From JBCBDX01 sp039822005 (GTDB lineage Bacteria; Pseudomonadota; Alphaproteobacteria; Rhizobiales; Rhizobiaceae), in NCBI GenBank assembly GCA_039822005.1, contig JBCBMZ010000006.1, positions 62,001 to 126,000 on the forward strand: 64,000 nt of DNA, given 5' to 3'. Of the stretch, positions 34,873 to 43,912 are shown piece after piece. The notes below the pieces were generated by a model. The model was not told the origin of the DNA. It searched no databases and saw nothing but the letters and a program-made list of their open reading frames with translations. Made by a program: the position numbers and the translations under genes. The stretch's first letter is position 1; each line of letters opens with the position of its first letter.

Positions 34873-35385
34873 TCAGCTCCCTTCCAGTGTAATCGTCGGT
34901 TCGGATCCGGAGAAATTGCCTGCGGGTATCCGGGTCGTAAATCCCAGACTTTCGTTAGCTTGCAGCAATTCGCCGCGTGGAATGGTGTAGGTCACGCGCT
35001 GTCCGGTTTCATCATTTGTGAACTCGATGCTCAAGTTGGGAATAATCCCACCCGCATCAGAGGCGTCAATAATTCCGCGAATGACGAAGACGGGGATCCC
35101 GCGTCCCGTGTCGATCCGTGTACTGACATTGTCCAAGGTGAACTGCGGAACAGTTGAAGCCCGTTGTGCGTCGATGACTGGTGATGGTCCGTTGTGGAAA
35201 AGAACATGGCCGCCAGCGATGTAAAAGCTTGCACCCGAAGCTAACGTCGCGATGAGCGCAAAAAGGGGAAGTGGTGTACCTTCGCGCTTTTTGGTGCCGA
35301 CATATTGTTGGGTCGCTCTATTGGGCACATGGCCGGACGCGCTGGGCGAAACGGTAACAAATTCCGCGTCCTCGATGTCGGGCAA
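34873..35385 (-). CDS. Membrane protein related to MJ0042/DUF3426 proteins, zinc finger absent
   Basis: A protein of about 170 residues: a soluble N-terminal segment, one membrane helix (LPLFALIATLASGASFYIAGG, residues about 39-59), and an exported beta-rich domain that ends in ESLGFTTRIPAGNFSGSEPTITLEGS. That last domain is like those in the MJ0042 zinc-ribbon proteins that sit next to ftsE in alphaproteobacteria, but the N-terminal CxxC finger is missing. No Cys-coding codons lie upstream on this strand before a TAG. The TTG start is tentative. It is divergent from ftsE. Confidence 0.65.
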   Translation of the reverse strand: MPDIEDAEFVTVSPSASGHVPNRATQQYVGTKKREGTPLPLFALIATLASGASFYIAGGHVLFHNGPSPVIDAQRASTVPQFTLDNVSTRIDTGRGIPVFVIRGIIDASDAGGIIPNLSIEFTNDETGQRVTYTIPRGELLQANESLGFTTRIPAGNFSGSEPTITLEGS

Positions 35386-35533
35386 CCGGGAAATGGGTTC
35401 AACTCCAATATTTGTTCTGTGATGCTATCATCAGATAAGGTTAACCAAAGGTTTCGAGCGCGATCTTGATGCGCTGCCTCGGGGGCCATAGGTGTGAATT
35501 GATGACGAACAGACGATTCGGAACGGGCGCATT

Positions 35534-36193
35534 TTGATACAGTTTGATCATGTTGGCTTGCGCTATGGCTTGGAGCAGGAAGTGCTTCGAGATGTCAGTT
35601 TTGATATTCCGGCGCAATCCTTTCAGTTTTTAACCGGGCCTTCGGGTGCCGGTAAGACCTCTCTCCTGCGCTTGTTATTCATGTCCTTGAGACCCACACG
35701 CGGCCAAATCAGGATATTTGACCAGGATGTATTGACGCTGCCGCGTTCCGACCTGCCGATTTTGCGGCGGCGGATTGGCGTGGTATTTCAGGACTTCCGT
35801 CTCTTGAACCATATGACAATATTCGAAAATGTCGCGCTGCCTTTGCGGGTTCGCGGTCAGGCAGAAGACAGCTACCGCCGTGATGTGTTTGATCTGCTCG
35901 ATTGGGTGGGGCTTGGCGCCAAGGTCAATGCCATGCCCCCTGTCTTGTCCGGCGGAGAGAAACAGCGCGTGGCAATCGCCCGGGCGTTGATCGACCAACC
36001 GGAAATTCTTCTCGCTGATGAACCGACCGGCAATGTCGACCCGCAAATGGCGCGCCGGATTTTGCGTCTGTTTGTTGAACTCAACCGGCTGGGTACAGCG
36101 GTTGTTATTGCCACACATGATTTGGGCCTGATGGACCAGGTTAATGCGCGGCGCATGATTTTGTCACGTGGGCAACTGGATATCTATGAGTGA
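35534..36193 (+). CDS. ftsE: Cell division ATP-binding protein FtsE
   Basis: A 219-residue ABC ATPase that, with FtsX, drives periplasmic amidase activation at the septum. Walker A GPSGAGKTSLLRLL (about residues 35-49), signature LSGGEKQRVAIARALI, Walker B ILLADEPTGNVDP, plus the FtsE-specific RRRIGVVFQDFRLLNHMT. The TTG start gives the usual alphaproteobacterial MIQFDHVGLRYG. It overlaps the ftsX start by 8 bases, so the two are translationally coupled. Confidence 0.95.
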   Translation: MIQFDHVGLRYGLEQEVLRDVSFDIPAQSFQFLTGPSGAGKTSLLRLLFMSLRPTRGQIRIFDQDVLTLPRSDLPILRRRIGVVFQDFRLLNHMTIFENVALPLRVRGQAEDSYRRDVFDLLDWVGLGAKVNAMPPVLSGGEKQRVAIARALIDQPEILLADEPTGNVDPQMARRILRLFVELNRLGTAVVIATHDLGLMDQVNARRMILSRGQLDIYE

Positions 36194-37139
36194 AGACAAG
36201 CCGACACTGCCCGCCACGAGGCGCGCCGCCCCTATCGTCCCGTCTGGTTCCATCGCCGGGCAGGCGCTCGCAACGCTTATCGCGATCATGTCATTTCTGG
36301 CCTGTGTCACAGTCGGTGGTGTTTCGCTTGTTCAGCAGAGCGCGGGTTCCTGGCAGAGCCAGATTTCGCGTGAGGCAACAATTCAAATCCGCCCGGCCCA
36401 GGACTTTGACATTGAGACAGCGCTTGTAGACGCGCGGGCCATTGCTGCCGCGTTCGACGGGGTGCGTGATGCGAGGATCATCGATGTCGAGGAAACCGTA
36501 GCGCTCTTGGAGCCCTGGCTTGGAAGTGGGCTGGATATCGACGCCCTGCCTGTTCCGCGCCTTGTGGTCATAACGATTGATGAAAGTAGTCCGCCTGATT
36601 TTGCGGCCATGGCCCTGGCCATTACCGAGGCGGTGGACAATGCAACACTGGATGACCATCGTACTTGGGTTGACCGGCTGATTTCCATGGCGCGCACGAC
36701 GGTCTTCTTCGGTATTGCCGTTTTGATCCTTGTGCTGGCGGCATTGCTGTTAACGGTCGTTTTTGCAACACGTGGTGCCATGTCGAGTAATCACGAAGTG
36801 ATCGAGGTGCTGCATTTCATTGGAGCGCGCGGCGGCTATATCGCCCGACAATTTGAACGGCGTTTTTTTCTGATCGGCTTGGCTGGCAGCACATTTGGGG
36901 CTTTGGCTGCGATTCTTCTTGGCTTTGCGGTGAGTGCTTGGGGACGCGCTAATGTGACCACCGCACAGGGTGAACAATTGGCCGCCTTCTTTGGTGACTT
37001 TTCGATACCTGGCTCCGCTTATTTCGGTATTTGCCTTGTTCTCATCCTGGTGTCATTTGCTACCGCAGTAACCACACGTTGGACTGTCATTCGCACACTT
37101 TATGAGATTGATGAAAAACGGGCCGATCCGAGCCTTTAA
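36186..37139 (+). CDS. ftsX: Cell division protein FtsX
   Basis: A 317-residue integral membrane partner of FtsE. Four membrane helices are visible (LATLIAIMSFLACVTVGGVS; ARTTVFFGIAVLILVLAALLL; FFLIGLAGSTFGALAAILLG; AYFGICLVLILVSFATAVTT). The periplasmic domain between TM1 and TM2 (residues about 50-160) is shorter and sequence-variable, as in other FtsX proteins. The cytoplasmic loop EVIEVLHFIGARGGYIARQFERR carries the FtsX pattern. The ATG overlaps the end of ftsE (ATGAGTGA). Confidence 0.93.
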   Translation: MSEDKPTLPATRRAAPIVPSGSIAGQALATLIAIMSFLACVTVGGVSLVQQSAGSWQSQISREATIQIRPAQDFDIETALVDARAIAAAFDGVRDARIIDVEETVALLEPWLGSGLDIDALPVPRLVVITIDESSPPDFAAMALAITEAVDNATLDDHRTWVDRLISMARTTVFFGIAVLILVLAALLLTVVFATRGAMSSNHEVIEVLHFIGARGGYIARQFERRFFLIGLAGSTFGALAAILLGFAVSAWGRANVTTAQGEQLAAFFGDFSIPGSAYFGICLVLILVSFATAVTTRWTVIRTLYEIDEKRADPSL

Positions 37140-37219
37140 AGCGAAGAGGCTGATGTAACCTTTTTTCTATATCCTTAATGCTACAACGACATTACCTATC
37201 GCCTATGCAGGTAAGGATA

Positions 37220-37876
37220 ATGCAGCAGCAAGAAGAAACTCAGAGCTCCGGGCGTTTGCGGCGTTTTTTGCGCGTCGCGCTGGCGATATGCTTTGCCGTG
37301 GCAGCTGCGCTGCTCGTTGGGTTTGTCCTTTTTGTTGCACAGGTCAAAGACTATCAGGTGCCGGACCCATCATTGCAGGCCGACGGTATTGTAGTTCTAA
37401 CGGGCGGTGTTGCGCGTCTGAGCACGGCCGCCGAGCTGCTGCGGGACGGGCGAGGCAAAAAACTACTGATAAGCGGTGTTAATGAAAATACTTCGGCGCA
37501 GACGATTAAAAAACTGCTGTTACTTGATGATGCCCTTTTTTCCTGCTGTGTGGATCTTGATCGTGAAGCACTCGATACGATCGGCAATGCGCAGGCGGCC
37601 ATAAATTGGGCGCAGCGAAGCGGTTTTGAGAGCCTGCTTTGGGTAACCAATGATTATCACATGGCGCGCAGTCTGCTCGAAGTTGATCGGATTGGTGGCG
37701 ATGAAATGGAGATCACTCCATATCCGGTTTCAAATCCGACCAGCCCGTCTGCCGGTTGGTCGCCGGTCTTGGATCGTTACCGTGTGCTTGTTGGCGAATA
37801 CGCCAAATATCTGGTTGCGCTGATGCGCACCCCACAGGTAATGCGTGGGATAAACGCGCTGTATCGTACTTGGTAA
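37220..37876 (+). CDS. YdcF/DUF218 family protein
   Basis: About 218 residues with one membrane helix near the N-terminus (LRVALAICFAVAAALLVGFVLF) and a DUF218/YdcF domain after it: DGIVVLTGGVARLSTAAELLRDG, LLISGVNENTSAQTI and WVTNDYHMARSLLE. The fold is thought to hold an active site in vancomycin-sensitivity proteins such as SanA; the substrate is unknown. The start was set at the ATG after TAAGGATA; two upstream in-frame ATGs exist. It is followed 7 bases later by plsC and preceded by ftsX. Confidence 0.85.
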   Translation: MQQQEETQSSGRLRRFLRVALAICFAVAAALLVGFVLFVAQVKDYQVPDPSLQADGIVVLTGGVARLSTAAELLRDGRGKKLLISGVNENTSAQTIKKLLLLDDALFSCCVDLDREALDTIGNAQAAINWAQRSGFESLLWVTNDYHMARSLLEVDRIGGDEMEITPYPVSNPTSPSAGWSPVLDRYRVLVGEYAKYLVALMRTPQVMRGINALYRTW

Positions 37877-37883
37877 AGGCCTT

Positions 37884-38693
37884 ATGACGGCACTCAGATC
37901 CATTATTTTCAATGTGCTGTTTTACCTGGTCAATGCAGTGCAGATGATTTTTTGGACACCGGTCTTCTTTGTTGCGCCTCGTTCCTTTTGCTGGCGCATC
38001 GTTCACTGGTGGGCAAAGTCGCTTACCTGGCTAATGCGGGTGGTCGTTGGTACCCAGTTTAAAGTTAGTGGCTTGGAAAATATCCCGGCAGGCGGTGCGA
38101 TCATTGCGCCCAAGCACCAGTCGGCGTGGGATACGTTCGTCCTGCTGCCTTACGTTCGGGACCCGGTCTATATTCTCAAGCGTGAATTGATGTGGGTACC
38201 TCTTTTCGGCTGGTATGTTGCGCGCATGCGCATGATCCCTATCGATCGCGGTGCGCGCGAAAAGGCTATCGCCAAAGTCAATGAGGGCGCACGGATTGAG
38301 ATGGCCAAGGGAAGGCATCTTATCATTTACCCGGAGGGTACACGGCGACCGCCCGGTGCCGAACCCAAATACAAGTCCGGCATTGCCTATTTGTACGCTG
38401 AGACAGCGATGCCCGTCGTGCCTGTGGCGCACAATGCGGGTTTGTTTTGGCCAAAATCGAGCTTCATGAGATATCCGGGCATATTTGAGTTGAAATTCTT
38501 GCCGCCGATAGAGCCGGGCCTTGACCGCGATGAGTTTATGGACACATTGCGGGACAGATTGGAAACGGCGTCCGATGAACTTTTGCTCGAGGTTGCGCGC
38601 AGCGAAAATCCGCCACCCCTTTCAGCAGCTACCAGAACACGTGTCGCTGAGCTTCAAGCGCAGGAAACGGATACTCAGGCTGCCATGGCCTGA
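37884..38693 (+). CDS. plsC: 1-acyl-sn-glycerol-3-phosphate acyltransferase
   Basis: A 269-residue membrane acyltransferase making phosphatidic acid. The catalytic HX4D is in PKHQSAWDTF (about residue 75); the substrate-binding motif is LIIYPEGTRRPPGA near residue 150. A hydrophobic N-terminal helix anchors it. Compared with the usual NHxxxxD, the preceding residue is Lys. The last 19 bases overlap the 3' end of the convergent chaC-like gene. The YdcF gene immediately upstream may be co-transcribed. Confidence 0.93.
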   Translation: MTALRSIIFNVLFYLVNAVQMIFWTPVFFVAPRSFCWRIVHWWAKSLTWLMRVVVGTQFKVSGLENIPAGGAIIAPKHQSAWDTFVLLPYVRDPVYILKRELMWVPLFGWYVARMRMIPIDRGAREKAIAKVNEGARIEMAKGRHLIIYPEGTRRPPGAEPKYKSGIAYLYAETAMPVVPVAHNAGLFWPKSSFMRYPGIFELKFLPPIEPGLDRDEFMDTLRDRLETASDELLLEVARSENPPPLSAATRTRVAELQAQETDTQAAMA

Positions 38694-39205
38694 CGAAGTC
38701 TGCGCTCCAAGTCTTCCATCCAATGGTCTTTAATGCCGAGCTCTCTTATGTGCGCGGCTGTATTGAGCACGTAGTCTTCATTGGGACCGGCTTTCCCGAC
38801 AGCGCCATTGACACGCGTGACAGCTGTGTTCACGTCCATCTTGCCGGCGTACTGGATATGACCGCGATCAGCCACGTAGGTGATAGCGGGTCTCTTTTCA
38901 CCATTTTGAAGCCGGACGGTACCCACCTGCTCTTTGTAAACATGCGTGATCAACTCGCGTTCGCGCAGATAGTCCATCGTCGCTTGGCGGTCACATTCTG
39001 CCACTTGAAAGGCAATACCGACACATGAACCACCGCGATCAAGACCCATCACCAGACCCGGTCTTTGCTTTGTCCCGCGGTGCTCATAGGAGGTTATGCA
39101 CAGAGCGCGGTGATAACCGTAGAGCGTGGCGCGCATCCGATTGACGAACGGAAAATCTGGCCGCCACATTAATGAGGCATAGCCGAAAACCCACAATTCG
39201 GGCAT
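38675..39205 (-). CDS. chaC: ChaC-type gamma-glutamylcyclotransferase
   Basis: A 176-residue cytosolic enzyme that degrades glutathione to 5-oxoproline and Cys-Gly. The substrate loop is LWVFGYASLMWRPDFPF (Ala in place of the usual Gly in YGSL), and the second motif RERELITHVYKEQV provides the catalytic Glu. The start (MPELWVFGY) follows AGAAG; an earlier start would leave no family sequence. It overlaps plsC at the 3' end. Confidence 0.9.
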   Translation of the reverse strand: MPELWVFGYASLMWRPDFPFVNRMRATLYGYHRALCITSYEHRGTKQRPGLVMGLDRGGSCVGIAFQVAECDRQATMDYLRERELITHVYKEQVGTVRLQNGEKRPAITYVADRGHIQYAGKMDVNTAVTRVNGAVGKAGPNEDYVLNTAAHIRELGIKDHWMEDLERRLRQAMAA

Positions 39206-39244
39206 ATCAGCTTCTGAAAACTTTTGCATGAGAGGTCCGCTAGC

Positions 39245-40204
39245 ATGTCAAGGGCAGAACCGAAACCCGCCTACAACAGTGCCCGCCGGATCAAATGGTT
39301 GGCCTTCTCCATTGTTATTGTCCTTGGTGTTTATGTGAGCGGATGGTTCTTTATTGCTGACCGCGTGAACAGTGTTGTTCAGACAACTATCGAACGTTTG
39401 CGCGCCGATGGCGTGGACATTAATTGCCCCGACCAGGACGTGCGCGGTTTCCCCTTCCGGATGGGTGTTTTTTGTTCGGACTTTGATGTTGTTGCATCCT
39501 CCGAAGCACTGGCGATTGACGGCGGGGCGCTGCGCTCTGCAGCCCAGATCTATGATCCGACCCGTGCCGTGATTGAGGTCGATGCACCGCTTTCCGTCGA
39601 CTTTGGCGACGAGGCGCTAAAGCTCGATTACGCGATTGGCCAAGCGGTTGTTGAAGCACGGGCTCCTGGACGCCGCGCATTGTCGGTGGAGTTTCGCGAC
39701 GGTTCCGGTTCTGATGGAGACTTCACCGCCGAGTGGGATCGTCTCACCGCCTTTTCGCGGGAGAGCGACGGCAATCTTGAATTGGCGATACAGGGGATTG
39801 CTCTGACCTCCGATGCAGCGGATGTGCCGCCTCTTAATGTTGACGCTGACGCACTTTTATCCGATGCTTCCTTCGAAACGCGGAGTTTGCGCGGTAAGAC
39901 CGGCAAGATACGCCGTCTGGCAGTTCAGTTAAACGAAGATCGTGGTCTTTTGGCCAATGGGCCATTTTCAGTGTCAACTGATGGTTTGTTGGACGCGGAT
40001 TTGACCATTCGCGTGGTCGATGTTCCGGGGATCGTTGACGACTTGAACAGAACCGCACCGCATATTGCATCGGCTGTAGGCGGGATCTTGCAGCTAAGTC
40101 CGCTCAGTGGCGAGAATGGTGATGAGGTGGAGCTTGAAGTCACCATTCGCGCGGGGGAAGCGAAAATCGGTATAATCCCCCTTGGAACTATCCCGCCGCT
40201 TTAG
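39245..40204 (+). CDS. DUF2125 domain protein, exported
   Basis: A 319-residue protein with one N-terminal membrane helix (KWLAFSIVIVLGVYVSGWFFIA) and a long periplasmic beta-rich domain matching DUF2125. The pattern DGVDINCPDQDVRGFPFRMGVFCSDF is typical of the family and has two conserved cysteines. The function is unknown. The ATG after GAGAGGTCCGC was chosen. It is divergent from the chaC-like gene and ends 1 base from the convergent tyrC. Confidence 0.85.
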   Translation: MSRAEPKPAYNSARRIKWLAFSIVIVLGVYVSGWFFIADRVNSVVQTTIERLRADGVDINCPDQDVRGFPFRMGVFCSDFDVVASSEALAIDGGALRSAAQIYDPTRAVIEVDAPLSVDFGDEALKLDYAIGQAVVEARAPGRRALSVEFRDGSGSDGDFTAEWDRLTAFSRESDGNLELAIQGIALTSDAADVPPLNVDADALLSDASFETRSLRGKTGKIRRLAVQLNEDRGLLANGPFSVSTDGLLDADLTIRVVDVPGIVDDLNRTAPHIASAVGGILQLSPLSGENGDEVELEVTIRAGEAKIGIIPLGTIPPL

Positions 40205-40205
40205 T

Positions 40206-41129
40206 TTATGGTTTAGTCGTGGAGCGACCAAAATTCGGCTCGTCGACATCCTGTCCTGCTTCAATGATGGATTGGCGTATGTCGCGGGTCTTGGTGAAAA
40301 GTGCCTTTAGGGCCTCACCGTCGCCACGACGGACCGCTGCGCGCAGGGATGACAGGTCTTCGGAAAACCGGGCGAGCATTTCCAAAATGGCGGACTTGTT
40401 GTGCAGGCACACATCTCGCCACATAACCGGATCGGACGATGCCAACCGGGTAAAGTCCCGAAAGCCGGATGCAGAATATTTGATCACATCGGCTTGGGCG
40501 ACATCTTCAAACTCTGATGCGGTCGCAACGATGTTGTAAGATACCAATTGGGGCAGATGCGACACCAGCGCCAATACCTGATCATGGTGAGCAGGATCCA
40601 TTGTCTCAATGTCTGAACCGAGTGCCTTCCAGAAGGCAGACAGCGTTTCCAAGGCGTTTGCATCTGTTTGAGGGACAGGCGTCAGGATGCACCATCTACC
40701 CTCAAACAGGGTTGCAAAGCCGGAGTCGGGGCCCGAATATTCGGTGCCTGCGATCGGGTGACCCGGGATGAAATGCACATTGTCCGGCAAATGTGGCTGC
40801 ATCTGCGCGATCACTGATGCTTTTGTGGAGCCCACATCGGTGACAATGGCGCCTGGTTTTAAACTGGAACCGATGTCCTCGGCCACGGCACCGCTTGCGC
40901 CAACCGGAACGCTGACAATCACAAGATCGGCGTTGCTAACGGCAGCACTCGCATTGATCGTGTAACTATCGCCGAGTCCAAGCTCTTCGGCCCGCTTCAA
41001 CGTTGTATCGCTTCGGGTTGTGATGGCGATATGGTTGGCCAATTTTTTGCCACCAATTGCGCGCGCCAGCGATGAACCGATCAGGCCGATACCAATGAGG
41101 GCGACTTTTTGAAAGTGTACAGGCGCCAA
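40206..41129 (-). CDS. tyrC: Prephenate/arogenate dehydrogenase
   Basis: A 307-residue NAD(P)-dependent enzyme of tyrosine synthesis. The Rossmann glycine motif GIGLIGSSLARAI is at residues about 12-24. Further motifs are VTDVGSTKASV and FIPGHPIAGTEYSGPD (His/Gly/Pro active-site loop). The C-terminal helical domain has HHDQVLALVSHLPQLVSY. The TTG start gives a typical N-terminus; no ATG is near. It lies 8 bases after hisC and after the chorismate mutase gene, so the three genes make up a Tyr/His-linked cassette on one strand. Confidence 0.92.
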   Translation of the reverse strand: MAPVHFQKVALIGIGLIGSSLARAIGGKKLANHIAITTRSDTTLKRAEELGLGDSYTINASAAVSNADLVIVSVPVGASGAVAEDIGSSLKPGAIVTDVGSTKASVIAQMQPHLPDNVHFIPGHPIAGTEYSGPDSGFATLFEGRWCILTPVPQTDANALETLSAFWKALGSDIETMDPAHHDQVLALVSHLPQLVSYNIVATASEFEDVAQADVIKYSASGFRDFTRLASSDPVMWRDVCLHNKSAILEMLARFSEDLSSLRAAVRRGDGEALKALFTKTRDIRQSIIEAGQDVDEPNFGRSTTKP

Positions 41130-41137
41130 ACTTTGCT

Positions 41138-42238
41138 TCAGCCTCGCTTTGCCATGAACGCGGTCAACGCCTCGATTACACCCTCATTGGCCTCATCTGT
41201 GCCAATGCTCATGCGCAGCGCATTGGGCAGGCCGTATGCCGTGACCCGGCGCAGGACGAAGCCTCTTGCCAAAAGAAACTCATCAGCGTCGGCGGCGGTT
41301 CTGCCATCCGTATCGGGAAAGTGTACCAAGACAAAATTGCCGACGCTTGGTGTCACGTGAAGGCCAATCTCTTCAAATGCCTCGGCAATTTTGGGAAGCC
41401 ACCCATTATTGTGGTCAACCGCTGCCTCCAAGTGCTTTCGATCCCGCATGGAAGCAGTGGCCGCGGCGATAGCACTAGCGTTGACATTGAAGGGACCGCG
41501 TACCCGGTTGATGGCATCAACCACATGAGCCGGGCCATAGAGCCAACCGACACGCAAGGCCGCCAGTCCGTAAACTTTTGAAAATGTGCGTGTCATCACG
41601 ACATTATTGTTTTTTGACACGAGCTCGATGCCCGATGCGTAATCGTTTTTACGAACATACTCCGCATAGGCTGCATCCAAAACCAACAGCACATGCGGTG
41701 GCAATCCAGCCTGAAGCCGACGAACTTCGGCATCGCTTAGATAAGTGCCGGTCGGGTTGTTTGGGTTCGCCAAAAAGATGATCTTTGTCTTAGGCGTCAC
41801 TGCCGCAAGGATCGCGTCAACATTGGCGGTATATTCGGTTTCCTTGACGATGACGGGTGTCGCACCGGCAGCCAGGATTTGGATTTTATAGACGAGGAAC
41901 CCATGCTCGGTGAAAATGCCTTCATCACCCGGTGACAGGTAAATCTGGCACAAGAGGCCAAGCAGCTCATCGGACCCGTTCGAGCAGACAATGTTGGCTG
42001 GGTTCAATCCTTGGGTTTCAGCTATGGCATTGCGCAACTCGTTTGACGCGCCATCGGGATAGATGGCAAGTTGCGATGCGATCTCGCCATAGGCCGCTAT
42101 GGCCGCGGGGCTTGGTCCCAAAGGCGTCTCATTTGACGACAATTTATGAAGCTTTACCCCCGGTGCCGCCTTGTCGCGGCCTGGAACGTAAGCTGCGATT
42201 TCGAGAACGCCTGGTTTGGGCTGGGGAATGTCCGCCAT
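41138..42238 (-). CDS. hisC: Histidinol-phosphate/aromatic aminotransferase
   Basis: A 366-residue class-II PLP aminotransferase. Visible motifs include KLSSNETPLGPSPAAI, FLANPNNPTGTY, LDAAYAEYV, and the PLP Lys in MTRTFSKVYGLAALRVGW (about residue 220). Position between chorismate mutase and prephenate dehydrogenase suggests that it also acts on aromatic keto acids, which HisC homologues often do; that broader role is inference. The start (MADIPQPKP) gives a normal N-terminus; a longer in-frame start runs into the chorismate mutase gene. Confidence 0.92.
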   Translation of the reverse strand: MADIPQPKPGVLEIAAYVPGRDKAAPGVKLHKLSSNETPLGPSPAAIAAYGEIASQLAIYPDGASNELRNAIAETQGLNPANIVCSNGSDELLGLLCQIYLSPGDEGIFTEHGFLVYKIQILAAGATPVIVKETEYTANVDAILAAVTPKTKIIFLANPNNPTGTYLSDAEVRRLQAGLPPHVLLVLDAAYAEYVRKNDYASGIELVSKNNNVVMTRTFSKVYGLAALRVGWLYGPAHVVDAINRVRGPFNVNASAIAAATASMRDRKHLEAAVDHNNGWLPKIAEAFEEIGLHVTPSVGNFVLVHFPDTDGRTAADADEFLLARGFVLRRVTAYGLPNALRMSIGTDEANEGVIEALTAFMAKRG

Positions 42239-42263
42239 TTGTCTGTCCGTTTCAGAAACAGGT

Positions 42264-43046
42264 TTATACACCTGCCAACGGCGCGAAATACCCGCCGGCA
42301 GCACGAATGTCGAGCAGTTCTGTGGGTGCCTTGCCGCCTGGTGCGAGCGTGATGAGCGAGATTACCTCACCGTCAGTGAGACAGTCGTTCGCAAGAACGG
42401 TCCCGCCGATCCAGCCATCAAATATCGCATTGGTCTTGGAGCGCGTGACATACACCCGCCATTCAAACGGTACCGGGTCTGAAAGGGGTGGTGCCAGAAC
42501 GAGCGCATCAAGAGCCTCAAAAGGCACTGGAACGATCGGCAGTCGCGCCATGACGGAAAGGCCGTCGTTTCCCCCGATATCCTGCCACCAGGTTGCTTCA
42601 CCGCCTGCGGGTGTTTCCAGAACCACAACGGCGTTTTGTGTGTCGCTTGCAGCCTTGATGGCCTCTCTCACCGACTGGTGGGTCTTTACCTCGACAGTAA
42701 AGCCAAACTGGTATCGCACCGTGTCACTGAGGCGGTTGTCGGCGGTCCGAGGGATATGGACCGTGTAGGGTGCCTGGAGCCACGTAAATGTCGAGATGAT
42801 CTCACGCCACATGTGTGCAATCGTTGCAAACGGAATAGAGCCGCTGTGCCGCTCCTTGAGCACATCCATCATCTGCGCTTCGCGTCCGGGCCGGAAAGCC
42901 GCACCCCGGTTTTTCGAGGCTCCTTTTGCCTTGATCAACTCGTCAATGACCTCTGCGCGTTGCATCAACAGGGCGTGGATCGACTGGTCGGCCATATCAA
43001 TTTTGGCGCGCAACTCAGCAAGTTTTTGCAGGTCTTGGTCACTCAT
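42264..43046 (-). CDS. pheA1: Chorismate mutase (AroQ) with a C-terminal extension
   Basis: A 260-residue protein. Residues 1-90 are an AroQ-type chorismate mutase: LAELRAKIDMADQSIHALLMQRAEVIDELIKAKG, then GREAQMMDVLKERHSG, and IAHMWREIIST. The remaining 170 residues do not match a prephenate dehydratase or dehydrogenase. They hold alternating beta and helix segments, including VVLETPAGGEATWW and VTRSKTNAIFD, and their role is unknown. In Hyphomicrobiales the mutase is commonly this longer form. SD GAGG is 9 bases before the ATG. It is upstream of hisC and tyrC. Confidence 0.87.
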   Translation of the reverse strand: MSDQDLQKLAELRAKIDMADQSIHALLMQRAEVIDELIKAKGASKNRGAAFRPGREAQMMDVLKERHSGSIPFATIAHMWREIISTFTWLQAPYTVHIPRTADNRLSDTVRYQFGFTVEVKTHQSVREAIKAASDTQNAVVVLETPAGGEATWWQDIGGNDGLSVMARLPIVPVPFEALDALVLAPPLSDPVPFEWRVYVTRSKTNAIFDGWIGGTVLANDCLTDGEVISLITLAPGGKAPTELLDIRAAGGYFAPLAGV

Positions 43047-43088
43047 GGCCCGTAGCCTCTAAGTTGTTTCAATAAACCGTGCAATCGC

Positions 43089-43844
43089 TCAGTTTATGGG
43101 TTTTTGCTTTGTGCGACCGGCGACGGATCCTTGTGGCGCAAAAACCGGAACAAACACGCGTCGTGACTGGCGTTCTGTCACAGGTAAGCCCTGATAGAGG
43201 CGTTTTTGGGCTTCAATTATTAAGACACCGGATAACATCGGCCAAAGCCGCAATCCGATTGCTTCGATCCGTCCGGACAATTTGTAAGTCAGGAAGCGGC
43301 GGGACGGTGGAAAAAAGAGCGCTTCTGTCTCTGCGCTCGCGGTGAAATTGGTTTCCCGCAGAAGTCTTATGATTTGAGCGCGCGAATAGGGTCGGCCCGT
43401 TCCAAAGGGCGTGCTTTCAACGCGCGCCCATACGCCTTGCCGGTTGGGGACGACAATCACGAGGCGACCGTTTGGTGCCAATACGCGCCACATCTCCATC
43501 AGGGTCTCGCGCGGGCTTTCGGCATGTTCCAGCACATGCACCATCAAGATCCGGTCAACCGCTGAATCGCTGAGCGGCAACTCTTCATCAAAGACTAATG
43601 CCGTTTTCGATGGTCCATTTCGTGGCCAGCGCGCCGCCCCGTGATTGGCGAGCATGAAGGCCATTGTCCTATCCGTGTCCGGTTCGAACCTCTCAAGCCA
43701 GGGCCTTGTGTATCCAAGCCCCAACAAGCGCTCGTTTGCGACGGGCTCCCAAATCCGGCTGAGGGACATGCCGATGGCTTGGCCCGCCTTACGGCCAAGC
43801 TCTGAATGATACCACGCGCGCAGTTCGACGATATCCATATGCAT
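43089..43844 (-). CDS. Class I SAM-dependent methyltransferase
   Basis: About 251 residues with a methyltransferase-11-like fold. The N-terminal IWEPVANERLLGLGYTRPWLE precedes the domain, and the SAM-region motif is ILMVHVLEHAESPRETLMEMWRVLAPNGRLVIVVPN. The usual GxGxG loop is degenerate here: the segment preceding it (MAFMLANHGAARWP) replaces motif I. Similar rhizobial proteins have lost the canonical glycine motif. The ATG was set at MHMDIVELRAWYHS; no strong SD is seen. It is divergent from the DUF985 cupin gene. Confidence 0.83.
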   Translation of the reverse strand: MHMDIVELRAWYHSELGRKAGQAIGMSLSRIWEPVANERLLGLGYTRPWLERFEPDTDRTMAFMLANHGAARWPRNGPSKTALVFDEELPLSDSAVDRILMVHVLEHAESPRETLMEMWRVLAPNGRLVIVVPNRQGVWARVESTPFGTGRPYSRAQIIRLLRETNFTASAETEALFFPPSRRFLTYKLSGRIEAIGLRLWPMLSGVLIIEAQKRLYQGLPVTERQSRRVFVPVFAPQGSVAGRTKQKPIN

Positions 43845-43912
43845 GGAAACACAAAAGCGGATTTGACGAGGTGGCGCAAATGCGTTCTTGATCACAGCCA
43901 GTGAGGACTGAC

